Shown here piece by piece: positions 19,451 to 28,391 of a DNA stretch of 64,000 bases (position 1 is the stretch's first letter; the number at the start of each line of letters is the position of its first letter). Made by a program: the position numbers and the translations under genes. Source of the DNA: Stieleria neptunia (GTDB lineage: Bacteria > Planctomycetota > Planctomycetia > Pirellulales > Pirellulaceae); assembly GCF_007754155.1 (NCBI RefSeq), contig NZ_CP037423.1:10350938-10414937 (forward strand), given 5' to 3'. The notes under the pieces are model-generated. The model was not told where the DNA came from, ran no database searches, and was given only the letters and a program-made list of their open reading frames with translations.

Positions 19451-19995
19451 CGTTGCTGTTGAAGTCGGGTCAGAAGTTGCGTCGCGTTTTGGATGTATCG
19501 GTTCACATCCTTGGCTTCGGCCGGTTGGTCCACCAGTCGCTTGGCGTAATCTTGGCCTTTTCCGATGTGGTCTTTCAGGTCCGCCAACAGCCGTCGTCGT
19601 TCGACCAGTCGGTCATATTCGGCGGCGGCTTCGCGTAGCACGTCGACCAATTCGTCGGGGTCCCAGGGCTTGGTGATGTAGCGAAAGAGCCCTCCCTTGT
19701 TGATCGCGTCGATCACCGCCTTGATGTCGGCATAGCCGGTGAAGACCATCCGAATCGCATCGGGAAACTCCGATTTCACCTTGCCGATCAATTCGACGCC
19801 CGTCATCTCCGGCATCCGTTGGTCGGTCATCACGACGTGGATGGGATGCTCGCGCAGAATCTGCAACGCTTCCGCCCCGCTCTCGGCGGTGTAGAGGTTG
19901 AACTCGCGTCGCAACAGGCCCTTGATCGAAAACAGGATTTCGGGTTCGTCATCGACCAGCAAGATCGAATGTTTCAACGGCGTCTTTCCGGTCAT
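19447..19995 (-). CDS. Response regulator, receiver domain with helical C-terminus
   Basis: The protein has 182 residues from the ATG at 19995, which has GGAG five bases upstream; a TTG at 20010 is less likely. The receiver domain carries VDDEPEI, the phosphoacceptor Asp at about residue 58 in MTDQRMPEMTG, and the Lys of YITKPWD. The rest (about residues 125-182) is charged and helical, with no DNA-binding or enzymatic output domain. The DQRMPEMTG receiver type is common in RpfG-like and other single-domain regulators. It lies 18 bases after the hybrid kinase gene. Confidence 0.9.
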   Translation of the reverse strand: MTGKTPLKHSILLVDDEPEILFSIKGLLRREFNLYTAESGAEALQILREHPIHVVMTDQRMPEMTGVELIGKVKSEFPDAIRMVFTGYADIKAVIDAINKGGLFRYITKPWDPDELVDVLREAAAEYDRLVERRRLLADLKDHIGKGQDYAKRLVDQPAEAKDVNRYIQNATQLLTRLQQQR

Positions 19996-20013
19996 CGTCA
20001 CTCCACGCAAATG

Positions 20014-21237
20014 TCACTCGGTTTTGGGGCGTGGCGGTAGCATCACACGGAATGTGCTTCCCCGCCCCATTTCGCTTTCCACTTCGATCGTACCGCCATG
20101 GTCACGGACGATCCCGTAACTGATCGCCAAACCCAAACCGGTTCCCCCGCCGACTGGTCGGGTCGTGAAAAATGGATCAAAAATGCGTGGCAGGTGCTCG
20201 GCTTCGATGCCGCTGCCATGATCTTCCACTTCGACGGTGATCGTTCCTTCATCGTCCGCCGACGTCCGCACAATCACGCGTCCACCGGGCGCGGTTGCTT
20301 GGATGCCGTTAAGTAATAGATTGTACAGTACCTGATGGATCTTGGCCGGATGGCAAATCAAGCCCGGCAAATCGTCTCGCAGGCACAATTCCACCGTGAC
20401 CTGGCCGTCTTTGACTTTATGGGCGAGCACTTGGCGGGTCGACTGGAGCGCCGCATTGACGTCCATCTGATCGAGTTCGGCTTCGTCAAGCCGCGCAAAA
20501 TCGCGAAGATTATTCACAATGTCGCGGACCCGCTTGAGCCCCTTGGACGAACTTTCGAACAGTCGCGGAAGATTCTCTTCGGTCCATTCCCAATCGCTGT
20601 CCTCTTCCAATTGGCGGATTTCGTCGGCCAGATCCGGTCGGGCCGACGCCAACGTCTCGCTCAGCCGGCGGTAGCTTGAAAGGGTTTCGGCCAGGACCGC
20701 GACCTCGCGGCGGAGCACGGACAAATTGTTGGCGACGATGGAGATCGGGTTGTTGATTTCATGGGCCATCCCGGCGGCCAGCTGGCCCAGCCCCGCGAGT
20801 TTTTCGCTTTGCACCAATGCGGCTTGTGTCTCGCGAAGCCTGCGGTTTTGTTCGGCCAGCGATTGTTCCAGCCGGATGATCCGCTCGCCTTCGCGGACAC
20901 GCACCCGCAACTCCTCGGTATCGCACGGTTTGATCAGAAAATCGTCGGCCCCGGCCTCCATCGCATGGACCAGATCTTCTTTTTCTGATTTCGCCGTCAG
21001 CAGGATGATGTAGGTGTAGTCGGTCGACTGGCTGGATCGAATCCGTGAGACCAGTTCCAAGCCGTCCATCTCAGGCATCATCCAGTCACTCAGCACGAGC
21101 GGAAAACGCTCCTTTTGATAGCGTTCCCAGGCCTCGGCACCGTTTTCGGTCGCAACGATTTCGTAATCCCATTGTTTCAGCGACTCGACCAATACATGCC
21201 GCATCATTGCCGAGTCGTCGGCAATTAAAATTTTCAT
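20014..21237 (-). CDS. Receiver-histidine kinase (REC-HisKA-HATPase_c)
   Basis: A 407-residue cytoplasmic protein without membrane segments. It has an N-terminal receiver (ADDSAMM, Asp51 in LSDWMMPEMDG, Lys103 in FLIKP), a coiled linker (about 115-145), a HisKA box with His159 in GMAHEINNP, and a HATPase domain with DHGSGI, FFTTRPVGGGTGLGLA and a final GRGSTFRVMLP. The receiver in front suggests phosphorelay input from another kinase, and the kinase probably passes phosphate to the regulator encoded directly downstream. The three genes form one operon reading leftwards. Confidence 0.93.
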   Translation of the reverse strand: MKILIADDSAMMRHVLVESLKQWDYEIVATENGAEAWERYQKERFPLVLSDWMMPEMDGLELVSRIRSSQSTDYTYIILLTAKSEKEDLVHAMEAGADDFLIKPCDTEELRVRVREGERIIRLEQSLAEQNRRLRETQAALVQSEKLAGLGQLAAGMAHEINNPISIVANNLSVLRREVAVLAETLSSYRRLSETLASARPDLADEIRQLEEDSDWEWTEENLPRLFESSSKGLKRVRDIVNNLRDFARLDEAELDQMDVNAALQSTRQVLAHKVKDGQVTVELCLRDDLPGLICHPAKIHQVLYNLLLNGIQATAPGGRVIVRTSADDEGTITVEVEDHGSGIEAEHLPRIFDPFFTTRPVGGGTGLGLAISYGIVRDHGGTIEVESEMGRGSTFRVMLPPRPKTE

Positions 21238-21385
21238 GACCGGCGTTTCCTCGGCGGGAGTTCCAACTCAAACGTTTGCCCACTGTACGCCATCCGCTGC
21301 GGCGTTGCAGTTTACGGTATAGTTTGGCAGGTCTGATCAGGCTAGTGCGTTGTCAGCTTTCAATTTTCGAGCCTGCGTTTGTCGA

Positions 21386-21463
21386 GCGGAAAAGGGGTCA
21401 GGTACCAAAAACCAAATGGCCCGCAGGGTGCTTCGCATTTTTGGTACCTGCCCCCTTTTCCGC
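21386..21463. repeat. Long palindrome with 26-base arms
   Basis: Arms at 21386-21411 and 21438-21463 are near-perfect reverse complements (core aaaaggggtcaggtacc with ggtacctgcccccttttcc; one mismatch) around a 26-base loop. The aaaggggtcaggtacc arm is of a kind seen in REP-like repeats; only one copy lies in the window. Confidence 0.8.
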
Positions 21464-21482
21464 GGTCGTTTCACTCGTCAAA

Positions 21483-21505
21483 CGCAAGCTGGAAGCTTAC
21501 GCCAC
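21483..21505 (+). repeat. Family A repeat, copy 1 (single)
   Basis: A perfect copy of the core AGCTGGAAGCTTACGCCAC, preceded by CGCA. It lies 42 bases before the ATG of the next gene, in the same orientation as copies 4 and 5 relative to their downstream genes. Confidence 0.85.
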
Positions 21506-21547
21506 GTTCCCCGCTGACCCAAAACTAAAAAAAGGCGACCGACGACG

Positions 21548-22633
21548 ATGAAGAAACAAACGGCCACGGTGTTTTTGGGTTTCCTTAGCTGTTTCTCCGC
21601 ATCGGTCCTCCACGCCCAAGGCATCGTCACGCTGCAATCGGTCCCCGCACAGCGCGAGCCGATCACCGCCGATGAACCCTTGGCCGAGGCGTTTTCAGCC
21701 AAGCAGGCGGCGATCTATCTGGATCGTACCGCGCTGACCTGGCAGAAAGAAAAGAACTGCGCGACCTGCCACACCAACATGCCGTATCTGTTTGCGCGGC
21801 CGGCTTTGGCGTCAATCCAAAAGGACTCGGGCGAGGTTCGTGAATTCTTTGAGCAGTACCCCAGGGTGCGTTGGAAGAACAAGGGCCCCTCGCAGCGACA
21901 AGGGTTTTGGCCGATCGTCGTCGCGGCCGCGCTGACCTTCAACGACGTGCAGACCACCGGCAAACTCAGCCCGGTCGCCCGCGAAGTGTTGGATCTGATG
22001 TGGACGGTCCAGCGTGACGACGGCGGATGGGTTTGGCCGGATTGCGACTATGCGCCGATGGAGATCGACGACCATTACGGCGTCACACTCGCGGCACTCG
22101 CCGTCGGCATCGCACCGGACGGCTATGCCGAAACGGAGTCCGCCCGCGCGGGCCTGGTCAAACTCCGCGGCTACTTGAAACATGATCCGCCCAAATCACT
22201 GCATCACCGAGCCATGCTCGCCTGGTGCTCGTTGCGGATTGACGGCATCGCCAGCGAAGCGGAGCGGGCGAAAACGTTGCAACAACTGCTCGCCTTGCAA
22301 CGTCCCGACGGCGGCTGGTCGACGTCCGGTTTCCTGACCGACTGGAAAGGACTCACACGCGACGACGGCGAACCCTTGGACGTCCAGACGAGTGACGCCT
22401 ACGGCACCGGATTGGTGATCGTGATCAGCCGAGAGCTGGGCGTGCCGGCCGACGATCCGCGGTTGAAACGCGGTGTCGAGTGGTTGCTTGCCAATCAGCG
22501 AGAAAGCGGGAAATGGTTCACACGCTCCCCCGTCAACGACGCCGGCAATCTGATTTCCAACACGGGAACGGCGCTGGCCGTGCTCGCCCTGCAATCCTGC
22601 GGAACGCTCCCCGGTTGGCCGTTGGAGCGGTGA
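21548..22633 (+). CDS. Exported squalene-cyclase-like alpha/alpha toroid protein with CxxCH motif
   Basis: A 361-residue protein with a signal peptide ending near LHAQG. A single CATCH motif near residue 76 (KNCATCHTNMPY) predicts covalent heme attachment or a metal site. The rest consists of toroid-type repeats: QRDDGGWVWPD, QRPDGGWSTSG and NQRESGKWFTR, as in prenyltransferase and squalene-hopene cyclase folds. The DxDD cyclase signature was not seen, so cyclase activity is doubtful. The likely place of action is the periplasm. Confidence 0.82.
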   Translation: MKKQTATVFLGFLSCFSASVLHAQGIVTLQSVPAQREPITADEPLAEAFSAKQAAIYLDRTALTWQKEKNCATCHTNMPYLFARPALASIQKDSGEVREFFEQYPRVRWKNKGPSQRQGFWPIVVAAALTFNDVQTTGKLSPVAREVLDLMWTVQRDDGGWVWPDCDYAPMEIDDHYGVTLAALAVGIAPDGYAETESARAGLVKLRGYLKHDPPKSLHHRAMLAWCSLRIDGIASEAERAKTLQQLLALQRPDGGWSTSGFLTDWKGLTRDDGEPLDVQTSDAYGTGLVIVISRELGVPADDPRLKRGVEWLLANQRESGKWFTRSPVNDAGNLISNTGTALAVLALQSCGTLPGWPLER

Positions 22634-22685
22634 CGCTAAGCGGAAAGGGTTGTCGTTGTGCCACGTACTTCGGCCCTGAAGGTAG

Positions 22686-22750
22686 TAGCGGAACGGCGCG
22701 AGCCGTCCGGTTTCAGCGTGCAAGACCGGAGGGCTCGCGCCCTGCCGCTA
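22686..22750. repeat. Family B repeat, copy 1 (module B1 only)
   Basis: This 65-base palindrome has arms tagcgg..ggcgcgagccgtccggt and accggagggctcgcgcc..ccgcta. It is the shortest copy and lies between two convergent genes. Confidence 0.85.
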
Positions 22751-22794
22751 ACAAAAAACACCCCGCTTGGCGTCAAAGTAAGTGGCATTGGGCA

Positions 22795-23775
22795 TCAGTC
22801 GGTTCGCGCCAGCAACGCGTCCACCGCCTGGACGGCCGACTGGAATCTTTCTTCCCAGGAACCTCGCAAGACGACGTAACGTCGTTGGTGTGCTTGCAGC
22901 TCCGTTTCACAGCGCTGGAAAAAGTTGGTGCGATCTTGGGGCAGATAGCGAACCTGGTCTTCCACCCACGGCACATCCACGTCGGTCAACAGGGTCAGAT
23001 CGTACGTCCGCCGACGTGCTTCACGCGACACTGCGTCTGGACAACCGTCGAACAGCCAATCACTCCAGATCGTCGTCAACAACAAATCCGTGTCGCAAAA
23101 CAACACGCGGTTGGCAGCCCGAGCCAAGGCATCTTCACTGGCAGCTTGCCCGCGCGCGATTTTTTCGATGTCTTCCGCTTCAATCCGCCCCTGCTGAGAC
23201 TCGATCAGCGTGCGTGCATACTCGGGCACCGCGATGGAATGAAAATGTTCCGCCAAGTCTTTCGCCAGGGTGCTCTTTCCGGTTGACTCGGGACCAAAAA
23301 CACTGACGCGTCGAACAAAATAGCTCTGCACACAGGGTGGCAGATAACGCCAATGGGCAAGCGGTTGTTCGCGGACCTTGGTTCCACTGACCGGCATCAC
23401 GCTGCGATCGATGTCGACTTGAACGAACTGGGCCCCCAACACCTCGGCCAACTTCCACCCGTACTGTTCCGAAGCGAAGACGTAGTCCAGTGGCTGAGGA
23501 ATCAGGGGACGAAGCGCGTCCTCCCAGAGACGCCAAAACTCGGGATGTTCCGACGGGTCTTGCGGCAATTCCTGGTCCAGGTGAACCACACGCGTTCCCG
23601 TTCCGGCGAACATTTCACGCATCCACTCGTAACGTCTGCGGCCGGGGATCGGCTCGGCTGCGAGCGTGCCGACGACGACCGTCAATTCGTCGACATAGTG
23701 GCGTGCAAAATCGACGAGATAAGCATGCCCGAGATGTGGCGGCAAGAATTTTCCCAACACCATTCCCGTCGTCAT
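22795..23775 (-). CDS. nadR: NadR-type NMN adenylyltransferase / ribosylnicotinamide kinase
   Basis: A 326-residue protein with an N-terminal nucleotidyltransferase (GKFLPPHLGHAYLVDFA, matching GxFxPxHxGH, and VSGTKVREQP as the C-terminal signature) and a C-terminal P-loop kinase (GPESTGKST at about residue 177, FCDTDLLLT). Known NadR makes NAD from NMN and phosphorylates nicotinamide riboside. The helix-turn-helix repressor part of enterobacterial NadR is absent, as in most NadR-like proteins. The start ATG overlaps the stop of the A-T-R gene upstream (ATGA). It is the last gene of the six-gene cluster, which is an unusual place for an NAD salvage enzyme. Confidence 0.88.
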   Translation of the reverse strand: MTTGMVLGKFLPPHLGHAYLVDFARHYVDELTVVVGTLAAEPIPGRRRYEWMREMFAGTGTRVVHLDQELPQDPSEHPEFWRLWEDALRPLIPQPLDYVFASEQYGWKLAEVLGAQFVQVDIDRSVMPVSGTKVREQPLAHWRYLPPCVQSYFVRRVSVFGPESTGKSTLAKDLAEHFHSIAVPEYARTLIESQQGRIEAEDIEKIARGQAASEDALARAANRVLFCDTDLLLTTIWSDWLFDGCPDAVSREARRRTYDLTLLTDVDVPWVEDQVRYLPQDRTNFFQRCETELQAHQRRYVVLRGSWEERFQSAVQAVDALLARTD

Positions 23776-26717
23776 CCCTGCGCCCTCTCTGGAACCGATT
23801 CCAACATCACCCTCGCCATCGTCTCAAGTTGTCGATCGGCGACCGATCGTATCTGTTCTCCACCGGGTTGCAACACGCTGTTTGCCCGCGTCGCGTCGAA
23901 TCGAGTCTTCGTCGCCAAGAACAAATCCATCGCTCGGCTGTTGTTCGCCGCCATGGCTCGATAGTCCAACGCCAGACAGGCCGCCGCGACGTCACGACGA
24001 TCGACTGCCGCGTTCGCTTGATCCCGTTGGTAACGCTGGGCAGAGCACCTGAAATGTTCGATCGAGACCGGCGTCAATTCAGTCCCCACGCGTTGCATCG
24101 CCGCGAACCAGCGCGACGCGGATACCGATTCTGGACCGCACAGATGAAATGCACCGGTGTGATGATCGAGTATCAAACGGACCAGACCGCGAGCCGCTTG
24201 ATCCACCGGCGTGGCATCGAAACAGAGGTCTTCGATGCCGTCGGGGTATTGCCCCAGTGCGGAGATTCCACGCGTCAACATGGCCAGCTGATCGTGTTGG
24301 GGGCCGACGCCGCGTCTCGTATCTCCGGTCAACAGACCCAACCGATAGATTGACGGAGTCTGCTGTCCCGCGATCGACCACCATAACTTTTCGGCCGCCC
24401 ACTTGGTCTGGCCGTAGCCCCCATAAACACACGTGGACGTCTCCAATCGATCTCGCTCGTGATAACACGCTTCTTGCCGGTCGGTTGCGACGAAAACCGA
24501 CAACGTCGACGCGTAGTGGACGGCCTTGGGCCTTCGCCAGGACGCGAGCCGCGCGAGCGTCACCAGCGGATCCAGGTTGACCGAACGCAAGGTTTGAAAA
24601 TCGTCCAGCAGATGAACCCGGGCGGCCAAATGAACCAGATCGGTGACCTGGTCGGCCAGACGCGACCATTGGCCATCCGATAAACCGAACTGGGGCGCGG
24701 CGAGATCACCGCAGATCGGCCGAACGTCATCGGGGCACAGCGGCTCCGCATGGATTCCCAAAAACGTTCTCCGTGCACTGTTGATCCGCTGCAGGGCCTG
24801 CGCGGCATCACCCGCACGAACCAGACAGTTCAGTTTCGCCCCGTGCGATTGGCGAATCAATGCATCGAGCACCCAGGTGCCCAAGAATCCGGTTGCCCCG
24901 GTCAGCAAGATCGATCGATCGCAGGTCTTGGTCGGATCAACGGCCGGCAACGCAGGAATCGCGCCCGACAATTCCTGCACAATGGAATCAAGTCGCGCGG
25001 TTGTGGCGATGCTGGACGAGTCGCAATGGTGAACACACTCACGCAACGACTGGTGTTGCACGCTCGCGGGATTCAGCGAAAGGCCTTCTGCTTGAGCGGC
25101 CGCGATCAGTTCCATGGACGCCAAAGAGCTGCCGCCGACAGCATCGAAGGGATCGTCCCATCCGAATCGGTCGTGCCCGAGTACCTCCGCCCAGAGCGAG
25201 CGGAGGAGTTCCGCGGTCGCGTCATCCGGTGGAGACCGCATTTCGGTTGCCGAGGCGTTCACCCGATCCCACGTTGCATCGAGGTCCACTTTTCCCGTTG
25301 CGGTTTTCTCGATCGCGTCAACGACCTTGATCGTCGTCGGAACCATCCAACGCGGTAACGTGTTCTGCAAATGTTCCCGAAGCGATGTGACGCTTAAACC
25401 CGACGGATGACTCGGGCTGACCATCGCGGCGATCGCGCGAACCGATCCCCGTTCATCCCGCAGCGGTATGACGGCCGTTTCAGCGACCGCCGGATGTTCC
25501 ACGATGCGTTTGCGGATCTCCTCCGGTTCGACGAGCTTTCCGAGCAATTTAAACTGCCGATCGATTCGCCCCACGAACACACACTCACCCGAAGCATCCC
25601 TGCGAACTCGATCGCCGGTTCGGTACCAACGCGTCGATCCGCGAGTCACGAATTTCCGGTCGGTCAATTCTGGATCGTCGACATAGCCGCTTGCGAGTCC
25701 CGGCCCGGAGATCCACAGTTCACCTTCGAGCGATTCGGTCACCCCGCCCCCCACCGTGACGCTGCTGCCTTTGGACGCATCGCCATCGATCGGTTCGACG
25801 TGATAACGCATGCCCGCGATCGGCGTTCCGATGGTCGGCAACTCCCCCGGCTGGCACTTTCGGATGCTCGTGCAAACGGTCGTCTCGGTCGGTCCGTAAA
25901 CGTTGAACAGGTCCAGCCGGCTGGAAAACCAATCAATCCCCTCGGCCGAACAGACTTCGCCACCGACAACAACGGTCGACAACGATTCAGGAAGGTGGCA
26001 TTTTTGTTTTCCGATGCGTGACACGATCGCGGGCGGCAGGTCGGCGTAGGTGATGCCTCGGTTCTCGATGCGTTGCAGCAGTTTTTCCACCGGCAAGGCT
26101 TGAAGATCCGACTCGATCACCAGCGTGCCGCCGCTCAACAGCGCCGTGCCGATGTCCGAAAGCGACGCATCGAAACAAATGGAGAGATAGAAGAGCGAAC
26201 GCGTCGTCCGGTCGAGTTGAAACGCTTGGATCTGATCTTTGATGACCGGCACCAACCCGCGGTGCGAGACCGCGACACCCTTGGGCGCGCCCGTCGATCC
26301 TGACGTGAAGAAGATGTAGGCCAAGTCGCTGCTCTGCCGAATGGGTTGGCGGCACGAAGCCTGCAGTTGGATCCTCAGCGTCGACGACGGATCGGCCAGC
26401 AGCGTTGCCGCGATTCCCGCCCGCCGACCGTTTTCGTTTCGCACCGCTGCGGGGATCACCTCAGGCAGCGGCAACGCGATGCAGCCGGCTCGCCAAATCC
26501 CGATCAGGCTGGCGACGTATTCGATCGACTTTTCGATTCCGACCGCGATCACACTTTGCCGGGCAACGTTTGAGCGGTGAATCAAGTCGGCGACAGCACA
26601 CGACATCGATTGCAGTTCACGATAGCTGCAACGGCGCGCGTGGTCTTCTTCGATCGCGATCTGCGTGGCAGATCCGAGCGCGACCCGGTCAAATTCGATC
26701 CAGAAGGAATCCGTCAT
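23772..26717 (-). CDS. NRPS-like adenylation-carrier-thioester reductase protein
   Basis: A 981-residue single module. The adenylation domain has FFTSGSTGAPKG (136-147), CFDAS (181-185, with the Asp that binds the alpha-amino group in amino-acid activating domains), YGPTETT (274-280), YRTGD (365-369) and the catalytic Lys in TATGKVDLD (472-480). The carrier follows with VGGSSL (phosphopantetheine Ser531), then a Lys2/CAR-type reductase with GATGFLG (607-613) and active-site YGQTK (768-772). The expected reaction is activation of a carboxylic acid, loading, and NADPH-dependent release as an aldehyde or alcohol. There is no condensation domain. It overlaps both neighbours by four bases. A phosphopantetheinyl transferase must come from elsewhere. 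Confidence 0.92.
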   Translation of the reverse strand: MTDSFWIEFDRVALGSATQIAIEEDHARRCSYRELQSMSCAVADLIHRSNVARQSVIAVGIEKSIEYVASLIGIWRAGCIALPLPEVIPAAVRNENGRRAGIAATLLADPSSTLRIQLQASCRQPIRQSSDLAYIFFTSGSTGAPKGVAVSHRGLVPVIKDQIQAFQLDRTTRSLFYLSICFDASLSDIGTALLSGGTLVIESDLQALPVEKLLQRIENRGITYADLPPAIVSRIGKQKCHLPESLSTVVVGGEVCSAEGIDWFSSRLDLFNVYGPTETTVCTSIRKCQPGELPTIGTPIAGMRYHVEPIDGDASKGSSVTVGGGVTESLEGELWISGPGLASGYVDDPELTDRKFVTRGSTRWYRTGDRVRRDASGECVFVGRIDRQFKLLGKLVEPEEIRKRIVEHPAVAETAVIPLRDERGSVRAIAAMVSPSHPSGLSVTSLREHLQNTLPRWMVPTTIKVVDAIEKTATGKVDLDATWDRVNASATEMRSPPDDATAELLRSLWAEVLGHDRFGWDDPFDAVGGSSLASMELIAAAQAEGLSLNPASVQHQSLRECVHHCDSSSIATTARLDSIVQELSGAIPALPAVDPTKTCDRSILLTGATGFLGTWVLDALIRQSHGAKLNCLVRAGDAAQALQRINSARRTFLGIHAEPLCPDDVRPICGDLAAPQFGLSDGQWSRLADQVTDLVHLAARVHLLDDFQTLRSVNLDPLVTLARLASWRRPKAVHYASTLSVFVATDRQEACYHERDRLETSTCVYGGYGQTKWAAEKLWWSIAGQQTPSIYRLGLLTGDTRRGVGPQHDQLAMLTRGISALGQYPDGIEDLCFDATPVDQAARGLVRLILDHHTGAFHLCGPESVSASRWFAAMQRVGTELTPVSIEHFRCSAQRYQRDQANAAVDRRDVAAACLALDYRAMAANNSRAMDLFLATKTRFDATRANSVLQPGGEQIRSVADRQLETMARVMLESVPERAQG

Positions 26718-27571
26718 GGCCCTCGATCCGGTGACACCACGGGGATGTGTCCGGCCAACGCGTCTCCCGTCGAACGATTGTCGACGTTTTCCGGCCCGAC
26801 CCCGCCGTCGTGGTCTGGCAAACAGACGGTCCGAAAGTCGATGCTCAGTCGAGTTTCGCCCGATTCGATTGGCACGGTTTGATGGAGATGCTGGCCGGAG
26901 AACACGATCACTTCGCCCGCCTGTGCCTCGAACGCGACTCGCTGTGCCTGCGGCAGCGATTCACGTAATTGCGGATACAGTTCGCGGCGGCCGGCGTCGG
27001 CATCCTGCCAGCCGATCTTCAGATCGGTGCCTTTCGACGTCCACTGTCGATAATCAAATCCACCCGAATCGTTGACCACGGCTCGATCAAAATAAAACGG
27101 CAAAAACGAAAACGTCTCGGTTTTCGATACCGGGTGCAGCGGCATCCACCAAGTGATCTGACACTGTGGATTGGAGTACCACGTGTCACGATGGGCATAG
27201 TAGACGGGCGCCGCGGCTGGATTGTGGTGGCCGCCCTCGGTGATCACACGCAATCGAACGGGATCACACAGATGTTGTTTTGCATCGCATCCGGTTTGCC
27301 GCAACAGATCCGCGATCCCCTGTCGACAGACTTCCGACTCGTAGAATTCTCGGCGGAGCAAGCCTGCTTTTTGAAACATTTGATCGCCGTCGAGCCGTTT
27401 GGAGGCGTTGCGGGGGTCGTCTCCAAAGATTTGGCAGATTCGGTCCCAACAATTGTCGCGCATTCGCAGCGTCGTTTCCGAAGGCGGCAGCACGAGCACG
27501 GTTCCGGCGTACAGTAACGCCCGAAAGTCACGGTCGGTTTGGCCTTCGTGCCGTTGGATCAACTCACTCAT
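26714..27571 (-). CDS. Fe(II)/2-oxoglutarate-dependent oxygenase-like protein
   Basis: The protein has 285 residues from the ATG at 27571 (MSELIQRHEG), which overlaps the methyltransferase stop by eight bases; an in-frame ATG at 27613 exists but would overlap by 50. Iron ligands are visible as His127/Asp129 in YYAHRDTWY and a distal His at about 230 in FSGQHLHQTVP, with Arg241 in GETRLSIDFR as the probable 2-oxoglutarate anchor. The family hydroxylates or desaturates small molecules, which fits a tailoring role in the cluster. The substrate is unknown. Confidence 0.82.
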   Translation of the reverse strand: MSELIQRHEGQTDRDFRALLYAGTVLVLPPSETTLRMRDNCWDRICQIFGDDPRNASKRLDGDQMFQKAGLLRREFYESEVCRQGIADLLRQTGCDAKQHLCDPVRLRVITEGGHHNPAAAPVYYAHRDTWYSNPQCQITWWMPLHPVSKTETFSFLPFYFDRAVVNDSGGFDYRQWTSKGTDLKIGWQDADAGRRELYPQLRESLPQAQRVAFEAQAGEVIVFSGQHLHQTVPIESGETRLSIDFRTVCLPDHDGGVGPENVDNRSTGDALAGHIPVVSPDRGP

Positions 27572-28343
27572 CAAGCGGATTCCTCCCAACGATGATGCAA
27601 CGTGGTGAATCATCGGTCAGCGTGTCCCCGCAGGGCGAGACCGCACGCACGTTGACAAAACCGATGTTGCGAAACATTTGGATCAGTTGATCGGGCAGAT
27701 AAATCCGCAGTGTACTTTCATGGGTGCGGACGGGACGGTCCTCCTTGTGGTACTCCCAAACCTGATGCAGCGTTCCCGTCGAGGCGGAGATCCGAGAGGT
27801 CCGGGTCAGCGAGACACCGTCAGGGTGCGTCGAGCGTATGGAGGTTCGAAAGTGGGCCAGCAGGTGCAACATGTTTGGAAACTCCAGCAACATCGTTCCC
27901 CCGGCAGCGAGCGATTGCTGCGCGGCGTGAAGCATCTTTTGATTCCATGCGTCGTCGGGTGAATAACCAAAACTGCTGTGCCAGTTGTAGACGACATCGA
28001 CGGGCCGATCGTGCTGATACATCAACGCGTCGGCGACCATGAATTCCGCGGCGACCTGGCGCTGGCGGGCGAGTTGCCGGGCGTGATCGATGTACAGCGC
28101 CGATTGGTCAACCCCGATCACGCCGACGCCACGACTGGCCAACTCGCACGCATGTTGCCCCAGACCACAGCACTGATCCATCGCCGATTGACCGGGTGAC
28201 AAGCCAGTTAAACGTGTGATGGTGTCGACCTGACCCCGGATCGTGTCGGGATCTTGATCGGCCAGCACGACCATGGCCACGTCATCGTAGAACGTCTTCC
28301 ACCACTGGGTTTCGACGTGAGATTGTGGTTGCGTATCGATCAT
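27564..28343 (-). CDS. SAM-dependent class I methyltransferase
   Basis: A 259-residue protein. The SAM motif I is MDQCCGLGQHACELA (about residues 55-69) with an acidic residue after strand 2 (GVDQS, Asp79), and later LLEFPNM and CIIVGR match the Rossmann-type fold. The ATG at 28343 is preferred; a TTG at 28373 lies inside the family A repeat. It starts 40 bases after the AsnB stop and overlaps the oxygenase gene. It probably N- or O-methylates the cluster product. Confidence 0.88.
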   Translation of the reverse strand: MIDTQPQSHVETQWWKTFYDDVAMVVLADQDPDTIRGQVDTITRLTGLSPGQSAMDQCCGLGQHACELASRGVGVIGVDQSALYIDHARQLARQRQVAAEFMVADALMYQHDRPVDVVYNWHSSFGYSPDDAWNQKMLHAAQQSLAAGGTMLLEFPNMLHLLAHFRTSIRSTHPDGVSLTRTSRISASTGTLHQVWEYHKEDRPVRTHESTLRIYLPDQLIQMFRNIGFVNVRAVSPCGDTLTDDSPRCIIVGRNPLDE

Positions 28344-28368
28344 TTCTTGCTTGACTTGGAGGTTGATT

Positions 28369-28391
28369 CGCAAGCTGGAAGCTTACGCCAC
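28369..28391 (+). repeat. Family A repeat, copy 2 (single), containing the AsnB stop codon
   Basis: A perfect copy of the core AGCTGGAAGCTTACGCCAC, preceded by CGCA. The TAA stop of the AsnB gene at 28383-28385 lies inside it, so the last two residues and the stop are encoded by the repeat. Confidence 0.85.

Larger units (their letters stand above)
21238..21547. other. Intergenic region upstream of the toroid/CxxCH gene
   Basis: These 310 bases lie between divergent genes. They hold a long inverted repeat at 21386-21463 and a family A repeat at 21483-21505. No gene was found. Promoters for both directions should lie here, but no clear -35/-10 pair stands out. Confidence 0.6.
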
